A stretch of 42,743 nucleotides of DNA from Candidatus Bathyarchaeota archaeon (lineage in GTDB: Archaea; Thermoproteota; Bathyarchaeia; 40CM-2-53-6): contig VBBT01000106.1 in the NCBI GenBank assembly GCA_005881695.1, forward strand, positions 1 through 42,743, in the 5' to 3' direction. This document shows positions 27,777 through 35,553 of this stretch, in pieces; the first letter of the stretch is position 1, and every line of letters begins with the position of its first letter. The notes under the pieces are model-generated. The model searched no databases. It saw only the letters and a list, made by a program, of their open reading frames with translations, and was not told the DNA's origin. The translations under genes were made by a program, and so were the position numbers.

Positions 27777-28678
27777 CCCTTGACTAGTCTCGAGTTCTTG
27801 TAAACCCAAGAGGCTCGTCGGAACAGTTCTTCTCTAGCGAATCGGAACTTCGAGGCCCCAAAGCCTCGTACCGAAAGAGAGGCAAAGGCGGCGCCTACAG
27901 CTCCAGCCCAAAGAGGATCCTTGAGGGCCAAAAAAGTTGCGAGCCAGCTACCGATGAAAATATCTCCCGCCCCAGTTAGATCAATTGCTTTGCTCTCCGG
28001 AACCGATGGTATGTGGAGAGCATCCCCGTCCTTCCTCACCAGAAGGGAACCTGATCTGCCTCGTGTGATTATCGCGAATTGAGCGCCCTTGTGCAAGAGT
28101 CGCCTTGCAGTGGCGACTGTGGTCGCGGCGGCGGGAGCCATCACGTGAGCTTCCTCCTCTGTGGCCTTCACGAGATTGCACTTTGATAAGAATGGGCCGA
28201 TGTTTCTTCTCACCAGGCGAACAGACCCGTCTCGGTCTAGGGTCCGTAATAGACCCTGCATATCCAACGAGAGGAATGGGGAGTGATGACGCGCGTAATT
28301 TAGCACGTCGAGTCCAGCTTCCATGAAGACAGGGCCTAAGTGGATAGCCTCTAGCGAGCGAGGGCGGTCAGCAGGCTTGAGTCTTTGGCCGGGATGAATC
28401 AACTCTAGCTTGCGCGAGTCCCCGAGGTAGGATATTCTAAAGCGAGTCGTGAGGCCTTCGAACTTCTTGACGCCAGTGACATCTATCCCCCGCCTCTTGA
28501 TCAAGGATAGGATGCGGTTCGGATAGTCGCGGCCGATGTTCGAGAAAACTGATACTCTCGCGCCTAAAGAAACAGCGGCGAGAGATGAGTAGAGGGCGGA
28601 GCCTCCCGGGCGGACTATAGGTTTGCCGTTTCGGTCTAGCTCGTCGAGGGTAAGGTTGCCATATACTCCAATCCTCAC
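27773..28678 (-). CDS. PfkB/ribokinase family sugar kinase
   Basis: VRPGGSALYSSLAAVSLGA and the anion-hole motif AIDLTGAGDIFIGSWLATF. Confidence 0.88.
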   Translation of the reverse strand: MRIGVYGNLTLDELDRNGKPIVRPGGSALYSSLAAVSLGARVSVFSNIGRDYPNRILSLIKRRGIDVTGVKKFEGLTTRFRISYLGDSRKLELIHPGQRLKPADRPRSLEAIHLGPVFMEAGLDVLNYARHHSPFLSLDMQGLLRTLDRDGSVRLVRRNIGPFLSKCNLVKATEEEAHVMAPAAATTVATARRLLHKGAQFAIITRGRSGSLLVRKDGDALHIPSVPESKAIDLTGAGDIFIGSWLATFLALKDPLWAGAVGAAFASLSVRGFGASKFRFAREELFRRASWVYKNSRLVKG

Positions 28679-28764
28679 AGGTCGCCCCTCCGCCGACCCG
28701 GGTCCACTGTCCGGGAAGAGATTATGTACTCATGGCACCCCTCCTCCGGTAGGATTGTTGGATA

Positions 28765-29037
28765 GTGCCTAAGAAAAGACGGTCTAGGGGACGAAGCAAG
28801 GGAGGCAAGGGAAGAAGCGAGCTGGTCCAATGTGCGAATTGCGGAATGCTCACGCCACGAGACAAGGTAAAGAGGGTGACTAGCTGGGTGTCCCTGGTCG
28901 AACCGTCGTTGGCAAAGGAGCTCAGAGCGCGAGGCGCCTATATCGCACGGCAGAGAGTCATGAAGAACCTCTGTGTCTCCTGCGCGGTGCATTTCGGAGT
29001 CTCCAAAGTCAGGTCCGCAGAAGACAGACGCCTCTAA
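28765..29037 (+). CDS. rps26e: 30S ribosomal protein S26e
   Basis: MPKKRRSRGRSKGGKGRSELVQCANCGMLTPRDKVKR...YIARQRVMKNLCVSCAVHFGV. Confidence 0.93.
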   Translation: MPKKRRSRGRSKGGKGRSELVQCANCGMLTPRDKVKRVTSWVSLVEPSLAKELRARGAYIARQRVMKNLCVSCAVHFGVSKVRSAEDRRL

Positions 29038-29645
29038 GCCGAGCCGTTCCCAGAACCTGAGAGCACAACTCGAGTTCCATAGAGACGCTCAACTATCGTT
29101 ACCGTGGACAATAGTGCGATAAAGCTGACCCCGAACTCCAACGAGAAGGAGCTAAACGCGGCTAGGATTGTTGCAAACAATAGGATCAAAAGCCGCTCCG
29201 GACGCTCAGCTAATCCAACCCCCTTCAACTTTACACCCTCAACATCGACCCTAGCCCTGACGTAGCTCACCATCAAGGAGGCTGAAAGCGCCCACAGAGA
29301 CAGCCAACTCGGGACTAGACTTCCAATGGCAAGACCTGCATAGAGTGTTATCTCGCCCACGCGATCCGAGACACTGTCCAGTATTCCTCCCATTTTAGAG
29401 GTCTGATGGTAACGCCGGGCCATGGCACCGTCGACCGCGTCTAAATAGGCGCCGACTAGGAGTGCCGAGACAGCCCCGAAGATCAACCATACGGTTCCCA
29501 ATCCTATTGAGTAGAGTAGTGAGGCGACTATGGTCAGGAGAAAACCGAGTGCGGTTACAGCGTTGGGCGTGAATCCAGCCTTGTTGAATGCTCCCGCGGC
29601 CTGCTGAAAATGTCCTTCCACGAGGTACTGTATTTTCGAGAGCAT
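29034..29645 (-). CDS. CDP-alcohol phosphatidyltransferase (archaetidylinositol-phosphate synthase-like)
   Basis: DAVDGAMARRYHQTSKMGGILDSVSDR matches the DGx2ARx8Gx3Dx3D motif; multiple TM segments. Confidence 0.9.
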   Translation of the reverse strand: MLSKIQYLVEGHFQQAAGAFNKAGFTPNAVTALGFLLTIVASLLYSIGLGTVWLIFGAVSALLVGAYLDAVDGAMARRYHQTSKMGGILDSVSDRVGEITLYAGLAIGSLVPSWLSLWALSASLMVSYVRARVDVEGVKLKGVGLAERPERLLILLFATILAAFSSFSLEFGVSFIALLSTVTIVERLYGTRVVLSGSGNGSA

Positions 29646-29712
29646 ATGACTGGGAATTCCCCTTTGAAACCGGCATTAGAGTATTGTGATTCCTCTCGCA
29701 AAACCTTCTATT

Positions 29713-29955
29713 ATGGTGCAACACTTCGATGACCCGAGGGATCCGCGTCTGGGTAAGGTCGCAAAGGGCGTCAAATGCTCCGTTGTCGGGTGCAAGGAAG
29801 ACGCCGTACGTTCCATCTCACTAGAGGAAGTCTCAAGGGCTGGCCTGAAAACCTCTGCTTCAGGCCGAGGCTATCTCTGTAAGAACCACTACAAAGAACT
29901 CAAGAAGAAACTCAAGAAAGACAAACAGATCGAACAGTGGCGGATGAAACGGTGA
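29713..29955 (+). CDS. Small conserved-looking putative zinc-binding protein
   Basis: VKCSVVGCKEDAVRS...YLCKNHYKELKKKLKKDK (CxxxxC...CxxH); 4-nt GTGA overlap with the thrS start. Confidence 0.6.
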   Translation: MVQHFDDPRDPRLGKVAKGVKCSVVGCKEDAVRSISLEEVSRAGLKTSASGRGYLCKNHYKELKKKLKKDKQIEQWRMKR

Positions 29956-31802
29956 GACTCCTTCTAGTTCATGCGGATCGATTCGAATACGAAGCCAGAG
30001 AAAAAGCCGTCAAAGAACCCGAGCCTCTTGACGAGTCGCACAAGACGGGTACCCTCGAAAACGGGCTTGTAGTCTTCTCGACCGTCGAGAAGAATGACGA
30101 GCAAGAACCGGAACAGATCGCAACAAACGCAGCCTCTTCAATCGAGGAGGTCCTCGGATGGCTGAAGACAAAGAAAGTGATGGTGTACCCATACGCCCAT
30201 TTATCCACGAGCTTGGCCTCCCGCGAGCCAGCGATCTCAATCCTAAAGGCCTTGGAGGAAAAACTCGCCCAGAAGGGATACGAGGTCAGCAGAAGCCCCT
30301 TCGGATGGTACAAGAGCTTCACGATAACCGCCAAAGGACATCCTCTCTCTGAATTATCAAGAACGATTACAGTAGAAACAAGATCACGACAAGCAGCTCC
30401 TACGGTCAAGACAGAATATGTCATCATGGACCAGGAGGGAAAATTACACTCGCCAGAAGATTTCGTCTTCAGGCCGAATGACGCCGAATTCAAGTCTCTT
30501 GTCGAAAAAGAAGCTCTCAAGAAGGGACTCACGGGCGGCGAACCTCACTTTCTAGACTATGCTCGTCGATTCGGAATCGAGTGGGAATCCTTCGCGGACG
30601 TAGGACAGATGAGGTTCGGACCTGAGGCCAACCTGATAATGGACCTCCTAGCAGAATACGCTGGACAAGTAATCCGACGGATAGGAATCCCGATATTGAA
30701 CGTGAAAGGAACGAACATGTTCGATGTTGCGGTCAAGCCGATAAAGGAACACCTCCAGCTGTTCGGGTCCAGAGCCTACGAGGTGAAAGTGGACGAGAGA
30801 ACATTTGTTCTGAGATACGCTGCGTGCTTCCAGCAATTCTCGATGGTCAAAGACTGGACACTGAGCTACAAGACTCTGCCTTTTGGGACCTTCGAGGTCG
30901 CAGACAGCTACCGAATGGAGCAAAGCGGGGAGTTGCTGCTCTCGTTTAGGCTTAGAAAATTTCTCATGCCGGATCTGCACATCTACCTCAAGAGCCTTGG
31001 AGAGGCGATTCGTATCGGAGACAAGATCCATCGTACCATATACGAGGAGATCCGGAAGCTGAACAGGGAATACGTCTCGCTCTACAACACCACACGATCC
31101 TTCTTCGAAGCAAACAAAGACTCCTTCATGGAACTGGTAAAGGTGGAGAAGAAACCGATACTGCTCAACTTCGTCCCTGAAGGATTGTACTATTGGGTCC
31201 TCAACGTCGAGTACAACATCATTGACGACCTCGACAGGCCCAGGGAGATCGGAACTTTCCAGATCGACATCGGCAACGCGAAACGGTTCGGAATAGCATA
31301 TACCGATGAGAAGGGGGAAAAACAATTCCCTGTCATCATCCATACTGCCGTCATAGGCGGACTGGAAAGATACCTATTCACTCTTCTAGACTCAGCAGTT
31401 CGCCTAGAAAGACAGGGCAGGAAGCCAATGCTTCCGGTCTGGATCTCACCAGCACAAGTTCGAATTATCCCAATCGCGAAACAGTTCGTAAAACAGGGAA
31501 TGAAACTGCTCGAGACGCTGGCGAAGGCTGGGATAAGAGCTGATATCGACGATCGAGACGATACGATGCAGAGTAAGGTGCGAGACGCAGAACTGAGCTG
31601 GATCCCGTACACGATTATCTATGGTGAAAGGGAGATCAAGGCGAAGGAGCTGTCAGTCCGGTCGAGATCCGACTCGAAGGAAAGCAAGGTTTCGTTGACT
31701 GCGTTTCTGAGACGATTCAGAGCCGAGGTTGAAGGATACCCGGTTAAGCCTCTCACTTACCCCGTCTTGCTGTCTCAGCGTCCAGGCTACAAGAGAATGT
31801 AA
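29952..31802 (+). CDS. thrS: Threonyl-tRNA synthetase (archaeal type with archaeal N-terminal editing domain)
   Basis: VRLLLVHADRFEYEAREKA archaeal editing-domain start; SFTITAKGHPLSELSR; GKKPMLPVWISPAQVRIIPI-like anticodon-binding region. GTG at 29952 preferred over the track start at 29937. Confidence 0.93.
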   Translation: MRLLLVHADRFEYEAREKAVKEPEPLDESHKTGTLENGLVVFSTVEKNDEQEPEQIATNAASSIEEVLGWLKTKKVMVYPYAHLSTSLASREPAISILKALEEKLAQKGYEVSRSPFGWYKSFTITAKGHPLSELSRTITVETRSRQAAPTVKTEYVIMDQEGKLHSPEDFVFRPNDAEFKSLVEKEALKKGLTGGEPHFLDYARRFGIEWESFADVGQMRFGPEANLIMDLLAEYAGQVIRRIGIPILNVKGTNMFDVAVKPIKEHLQLFGSRAYEVKVDERTFVLRYAACFQQFSMVKDWTLSYKTLPFGTFEVADSYRMEQSGELLLSFRLRKFLMPDLHIYLKSLGEAIRIGDKIHRTIYEEIRKLNREYVSLYNTTRSFFEANKDSFMELVKVEKKPILLNFVPEGLYYWVLNVEYNIIDDLDRPREIGTFQIDIGNAKRFGIAYTDEKGEKQFPVIIHTAVIGGLERYLFTLLDSAVRLERQGRKPMLPVWISPAQVRIIPIAKQFVKQGMKLLETLAKAGIRADIDDRDDTMQSKVRDAELSWIPYTIIYGEREIKAKELSVRSRSDSKESKVSLTAFLRRFRAEVEGYPVKPLTYPVLLSQRPGYKRM

Positions 31803-31823
31803 GCTGAGTAACGGAGAATAAGC

Positions 31824-31834
31824 AATTTATATGC
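31824..31834 (+). promoter_or_regulatory. Candidate archaeal TATA box (aatttatatgc)
   Basis: AT-rich TTTATAT core upstream of the 31873 ORF. Confidence 0.4.
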
Positions 31835-31872
31835 AGCCATTCATAGCCCGTCGCGATAAGTGATAGCGAGAC

Positions 31873-32142
31873 TTGAACAAAGACCAATCGTATGGCGGTC
31901 TGATATTTGCGGTGTCCGCGATCGTATTCGTTCTCTACCTGATTTTCCTGACCGACCCGGTATTGCGTACGTATGCGATTGACATTCCGGTCGTGCTTGG
32001 TGTTTTGGGAATCCTGGGGATAACCGGTTGGATTGGCTGGACGATGCTTACGACTCCTCCTCCGGCCCCGTTAGAAGCGGAGCCTAGTACAACAAGTGCT
32101 GGAACCGAGTCGAGCGATTCGAAGCCCGAAAAGAAACATTAG
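31873..32142 (+). CDS. Small membrane protein, two predicted TM helices
   Basis: YGGLIFAVSAIVFVLYLIFL and VVLGVLGILGITGWIGWTML hydrophobic segments, polar tail; TATA-like element upstream. Confidence 0.65.
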   Translation: MNKDQSYGGLIFAVSAIVFVLYLIFLTDPVLRTYAIDIPVVLGVLGILGITGWIGWTMLTTPPPAPLEAEPSTTSAGTESSDSKPEKKH

Positions 32143-32240
32143 TCTTCGTCAGTCTCAGGTTACTCGTTCTCTGCATTTCCGGTTACAACAGCTGTAATTC
32201 TGGCTGCACCGTCTCTCAGCGTACTCTTCGGTGTGACCAG

Positions 32241-32645
32241 ATGAGTGAGGTAGCGATAGACAAGGTAGTTACTGAGATCAACGGTTTCCGCCAGAGGCTA
32301 GCTATGCTGAAGGAGGAATATGCTAGGGCTAACCGGGCTATGGCAGATAAGATGGCTCAATTGGGTGAGAATCTTACTCGGAGGGTCCGGGATCTCAGGG
32401 ATCAAGTTACTAATGCTCCCCAGAACCTGCTTGGTTTGGAGAGCCGTTTCATGTCCGGTGATATTCCTGAGCAGGAGTACAAGTCGACGAGGGAGGAGTA
32501 TCGGAATCAGTTGCAGACGAACTTGCGTAGTATCGACGAGATTCGCAGCCTTCTCATGGTCATGAGCCAGCTTGAGATGCGGCCTGGCAGCGCAGCTGGG
32601 ACTGGGCAGGGCGGCACGTCTCCTCGACCCTCCCAAACCGACTAA
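32241..32645 (+). CDS. Coiled-coil protein of unknown function
   Basis: 134 aa, heptad-like charged helices, disordered Gly/Ser/Pro tail. Its start shares the MSEVAIDKV frame after a GTGACCAG leader. Confidence 0.65.
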   Translation: MSEVAIDKVVTEINGFRQRLAMLKEEYARANRAMADKMAQLGENLTRRVRDLRDQVTNAPQNLLGLESRFMSGDIPEQEYKSTREEYRNQLQTNLRSIDEIRSLLMVMSQLEMRPGSAAGTGQGGTSPRPSQTD

Positions 32646-32816
32646 GAATCGAACTCCCCTGACACCCGGCTTTCTGGCTGGGACATCGTTCCTTTCTATT
32701 CGGGGCCTCGATAGCTTCTCGTTGGTAGTCTTGTTTGTCAGGAAAGGAAGTCTTCAGAGCTGAAAGACCCAGGGTTTCGTTAATTTTCATGAAGGGCGGG
32801 GCGCGAGACTTGGGTA

Positions 32817-32832
32817 GGGCCCGGGGGGGCCC
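32817..32832. terminator. GGGCCC-GGGG-GGGCCC GC-rich hairpin
   Basis: Read directly at gggcccgggggggccc. Confidence 0.35.
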
Positions 32833-32851
32833 GAAAATTCACTAGTATGGA

Positions 32852-32935
32852 TTTCAGAACCGTTTCAAGAACCGGATTTCAAATAGCGTTTTCAAACTGG
32901 TTTCAAAAGTTGTTTTCGATTGCGTGTTTTCATTT
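32852..32935. repeat. Imperfect short tandem array, seven TTTC(A) units at 11-14 nt spacing
   Basis: TTTC at 32852, 32863, 32877, 32890, 32901, 32914, 32928. Confidence 0.5.
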
Positions 32936-33229
32936 TGTAATTAGAAACTGGAACCAGGAGGCGGAGTGGCGGGTAGCTGGACGAATTTACCATATTCTGT
33001 TGCTACAGTTAAATAGTGTTAGGGTAGAAAGGCGTCGCTGGACGTATTTTGAGGTCGTTTGAGGTAGAAGTATACTCTTTTCCGTAGGAATGAGTAAATC
33101 AGCTAGCATATTCAGAGCAAACCTTCTGAGGGATCTCTCAGAGGCAGAGTGGCTTCTTAGACAGGCATAATGCGGACATTCTAATAACCTTGTTACCTCA
33201 AAAAGGTAGCTTCCTCAAAGGCTATCAGC

Positions 33230-33913
33230 ATGGCAGTAAGAAAACTCAGCTTCACCCGATTCGACCAAGGCAAACCTCTCCTCAACCGCGGAACCCTCGA
33301 CCAATACCGCATGGTGGTCGTATGTGTCCGAGGCAACGTTAGCGTCAAGGAAACCATGAGCCTAATCCTGAAAGAAACCATAGGCCCTGAAGGTCCCTCA
33401 CCGACCCTCGTGCTCGGACCAACCGCTCCGGAGGATCTCTCGACTGACTGGACCGGTAAGGTAGGATGGATTACCTTCGTTGACGGAACCTCGATGTCTC
33501 ACCCTTCTAGCGACGTGGAGATAATCTCCCCGGACAACTTGTTGGAGATCAACTTATTCATCGAAAAAGCCTCCCATGGAGAAGGAACTCAGATAATTCT
33601 CGGCGATTTTCTCGACAACATCATCAAGAGCATTGGATCCCCAGAGAGTTTCTACTCGTTCTTCTGCCAATTGGCCTCAAGGGTCCGACTCAGAAAAAGA
33701 ACCGCGATCCTCGTGATAAAAGAGGATATCCACGAGAAGCCGATGGTCGAGATGGTCAAACGATTCGCCGACATCGTCTTGGAGTTCCGCGACCAAGACA
33801 ACGAGGGCGCACTGACCGTTGAGATGAGAACGCTAAATTTTGCAGATAACATCTACACCAGATGGCTACCCTTCCCACAAGCCCTGAGACCCCTCTGCAC
33901 GAATTACACCTAA
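33230..33913 (+). CDS. KaiC/DUF835-like protein lacking a recognisable Walker A motif
   Basis: RMVVVCVRGNVSVKETMSLIL...GTQIILGDFLDNIIKSIGSPESFYSFFCQLASRVRLRKRTAILVIKEDIHEKPMVEMVKRFADIVLEF resembles the Walker-B-side half of KaiC/DUF835 proteins. Confidence 0.5.
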   Translation: MAVRKLSFTRFDQGKPLLNRGTLDQYRMVVVCVRGNVSVKETMSLILKETIGPEGPSPTLVLGPTAPEDLSTDWTGKVGWITFVDGTSMSHPSSDVEIISPDNLLEINLFIEKASHGEGTQIILGDFLDNIIKSIGSPESFYSFFCQLASRVRLRKRTAILVIKEDIHEKPMVEMVKRFADIVLEFRDQDNEGALTVEMRTLNFADNIYTRWLPFPQALRPLCTNYT

Positions 33914-34099
33914 TAGTCCTATTGACTTGAAGAATTGGGGCCGCGCCGAAGCCGCCTTACTCGGAACTTTTGCGGCGATGGTCAGGGAATACTGGATTCT
34001 GGCTTGGCTCCGTTTGAGAGTCTCTAGCGTAACTCGGTTTCCCGGTCTTTAGTTCAGTTGGGCTCTTGTTCGAGTGAGAGCATTGACTCCTTAGAAAGC

Positions 34100-34552
34100 A
34101 TGATGCGCCCAACGACCGGGACAATACTCATCGTTGTAATAGTATGTGGGCTAGTTCTCGGAGGAGTGCTCTATTGGGAGACGACTGGTAGTCCGTCACC
34201 TTTGTGCGGAGGATGCTACCGCTACAATGCGCCAGGATGCATTGTTACTCCCTGCCCAGGACAGGAGAACCTGATCGTCGAGACCTCACAAGTCAACTCA
34301 CCCACTAATATGACTCTAAACATAAGAAACGCTGGGTCGGTGAGCACATCGTTCGTCTCATACACAGTCCACTACAACAACAATCAGTTCACAAAGATGA
34401 ACCCGACGGAGCCCTCTATCGGGACAAACCAAGTCGCGCCAATCAACATCGTCATAGATGGAAATGCGTTCACGTTCCGGTCCAAGTACACCTACACCAT
34501 AAATCTGACGACATCACGGAACACCATACTCACGTTCACAATAACTGCCTGA
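34100..34552 (+). CDS. Membrane-anchored extracellular protein with Ig/CARDB-like beta domain
   Basis: MMRPTTGTILIVVIVCGLVLGGVLYWETT single N-terminal TM, then ENLIVETSQVNSPTNMTLNIRNAGSVSTSFVSYTVHYNN. Confidence 0.6.
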   Translation: MMRPTTGTILIVVIVCGLVLGGVLYWETTGSPSPLCGGCYRYNAPGCIVTPCPGQENLIVETSQVNSPTNMTLNIRNAGSVSTSFVSYTVHYNNNQFTKMNPTEPSIGTNQVAPINIVIDGNAFTFRSKYTYTINLTTSRNTILTFTITA

Positions 34553-34572
34553 TCATACCACGCCTGTATGAT
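34552..34572. terminator. ATCATAC-CACGCCT-GTATGAT hairpin after the stop codon
   Basis: Perfect 7-bp inverted repeat immediately following the upstream stop. Confidence 0.4.
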
Positions 34573-34788
34573 TCCCCCATCGGACAAGTCGTTCCGGGCG
34601 ACCATTCCTTGTGCTCGGTGTAGTGCTTCTCGCAGTGGATCCGCCACGCCGTCGGCCACGACACAGAGGAAGGCGCGGAGGCGTTCGCCCGGAGGTACCA
34701 CCCCAAGTCTCATGATAAACAAATCCTCCAGAAGTAGAATCCTTACACCTAAAATCGGGACCCCTACCCGATCATACGGGGTTGAGGC

Positions 34789-35499
34789 CTGAAGATCATC
34801 AGATACAAAAGAATCTCATCAACCAACAACAAGGCAAAGACCCTCGCCGAGAAACGGGCCGCCGAATGGACCGTTGTTGTAGCGGAGGTTCAGACACACG
34901 GCAGAGGCCGATCAGGACGAAGCTGGAAGTCGCCCAAGGGCGGTCTGTGGTTTTCGGTAGTCATCAGACCAAGGACTCCTATCAACCGGATACAGCTTCT
35001 CCAGTTCTGGGTGGCCAACGCTCTTCGAAAAGGAATCGAAGAGGTATACGACGTCCAATCAGAGCTAAAGTGGCCGAACGACATCGTGGTCGACTGGAAA
35101 AAACTAGCCGGCCTACTCATCGAGACGAAAATCAGTGGTCCGGCGCTGCTATACGCAATCGTCGGCATCGGGCTCAACGTGAACCTGACTGCTGAACAGT
35201 TGCCGACGGGAGCCACCTCGATTTTCCTTGCCAGAAAAAAACGATTCAGTCTAGAAAAGACGTGTAGCTCGATTCTGACTGTCTTGGAACGGCATTATGA
35301 GACCTTGAGAGACGAAAGTGCCGTTGTGGGTGAGTGGTGGATGCACTGTGCTCATCGAATGAAACCGGTGATAATCGAAACCGGCAACGATAAGATCCGC
35401 GGAAAGTGCGTTGGAGTAAATCCGGACGGAAGCATCATCATACAGACTGACCGAGGAAACCTGACAATTCCCGATGGGACTCTCCAGCTGGACGAATGA
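34789..35499 (+). CDS. birA: Biotin--[acetyl-CoA-carboxylase] ligase (BirA, no HTH domain); no canonical start codon
   Basis: Manual translation from 34789: LKIIRYKRISSTNNKAKTLAEKRAAEWTVVVAEVQTHGRGRSGRSWKSPKGGLWFSVVIRP, then the listed ORF ELKWPNDIVVDWKKLAGLLIE...IVGIGLNVN. In-frame TGA at 34783-34785. Confidence 0.88.
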   Translation: MKIIRYKRISSTNNKAKTLAEKRAAEWTVVVAEVQTHGRGRSGRSWKSPKGGLWFSVVIRPRTPINRIQLLQFWVANALRKGIEEVYDVQSELKWPNDIVVDWKKLAGLLIETKISGPALLYAIVGIGLNVNLTAEQLPTGATSIFLARKKRFSLEKTCSSILTVLERHYETLRDESAVVGEWWMHCAHRMKPVIIETGNDKIRGKCVGVNPDGSIIIQTDRGNLTIPDGTLQLDE

Positions 35500-35553
35500 G
35501 CTTGTCTTCCGTGCTTTAATACGAGAGGCCTCTTCAGCGAGTTCCAAACGATC

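Noticed and set aside
30648-31343. 231-aa minus ORF over thrS
   Set aside because: Long but antisense to ThrRS; Val/Asp/Glu-rich shadow typical of opposite-frame reading.
32847-33062. 71-aa ORF MDFRTVSRTGFQIAFSNWFQKLFS...
   Set aside because: Created by the TTTCA repeat itself; treated as repeat rather than a gene.
33914-34057. Possible tRNA or structured RNA in the gap after the KaiC-like gene
   Set aside because: Only short GC stems (GCCGC...GCGGC); no cloverleaf, anticodon arm or TTC loop identifiable by eye.
34782-35195. 137-aa ORF (MRPEDHQIQKNLINQQQ...)
   Set aside because: Off-frame reading of birA; the BirA motifs lie in the 34789 frame. Its TTG is noted only as a possible start after a frameshift.
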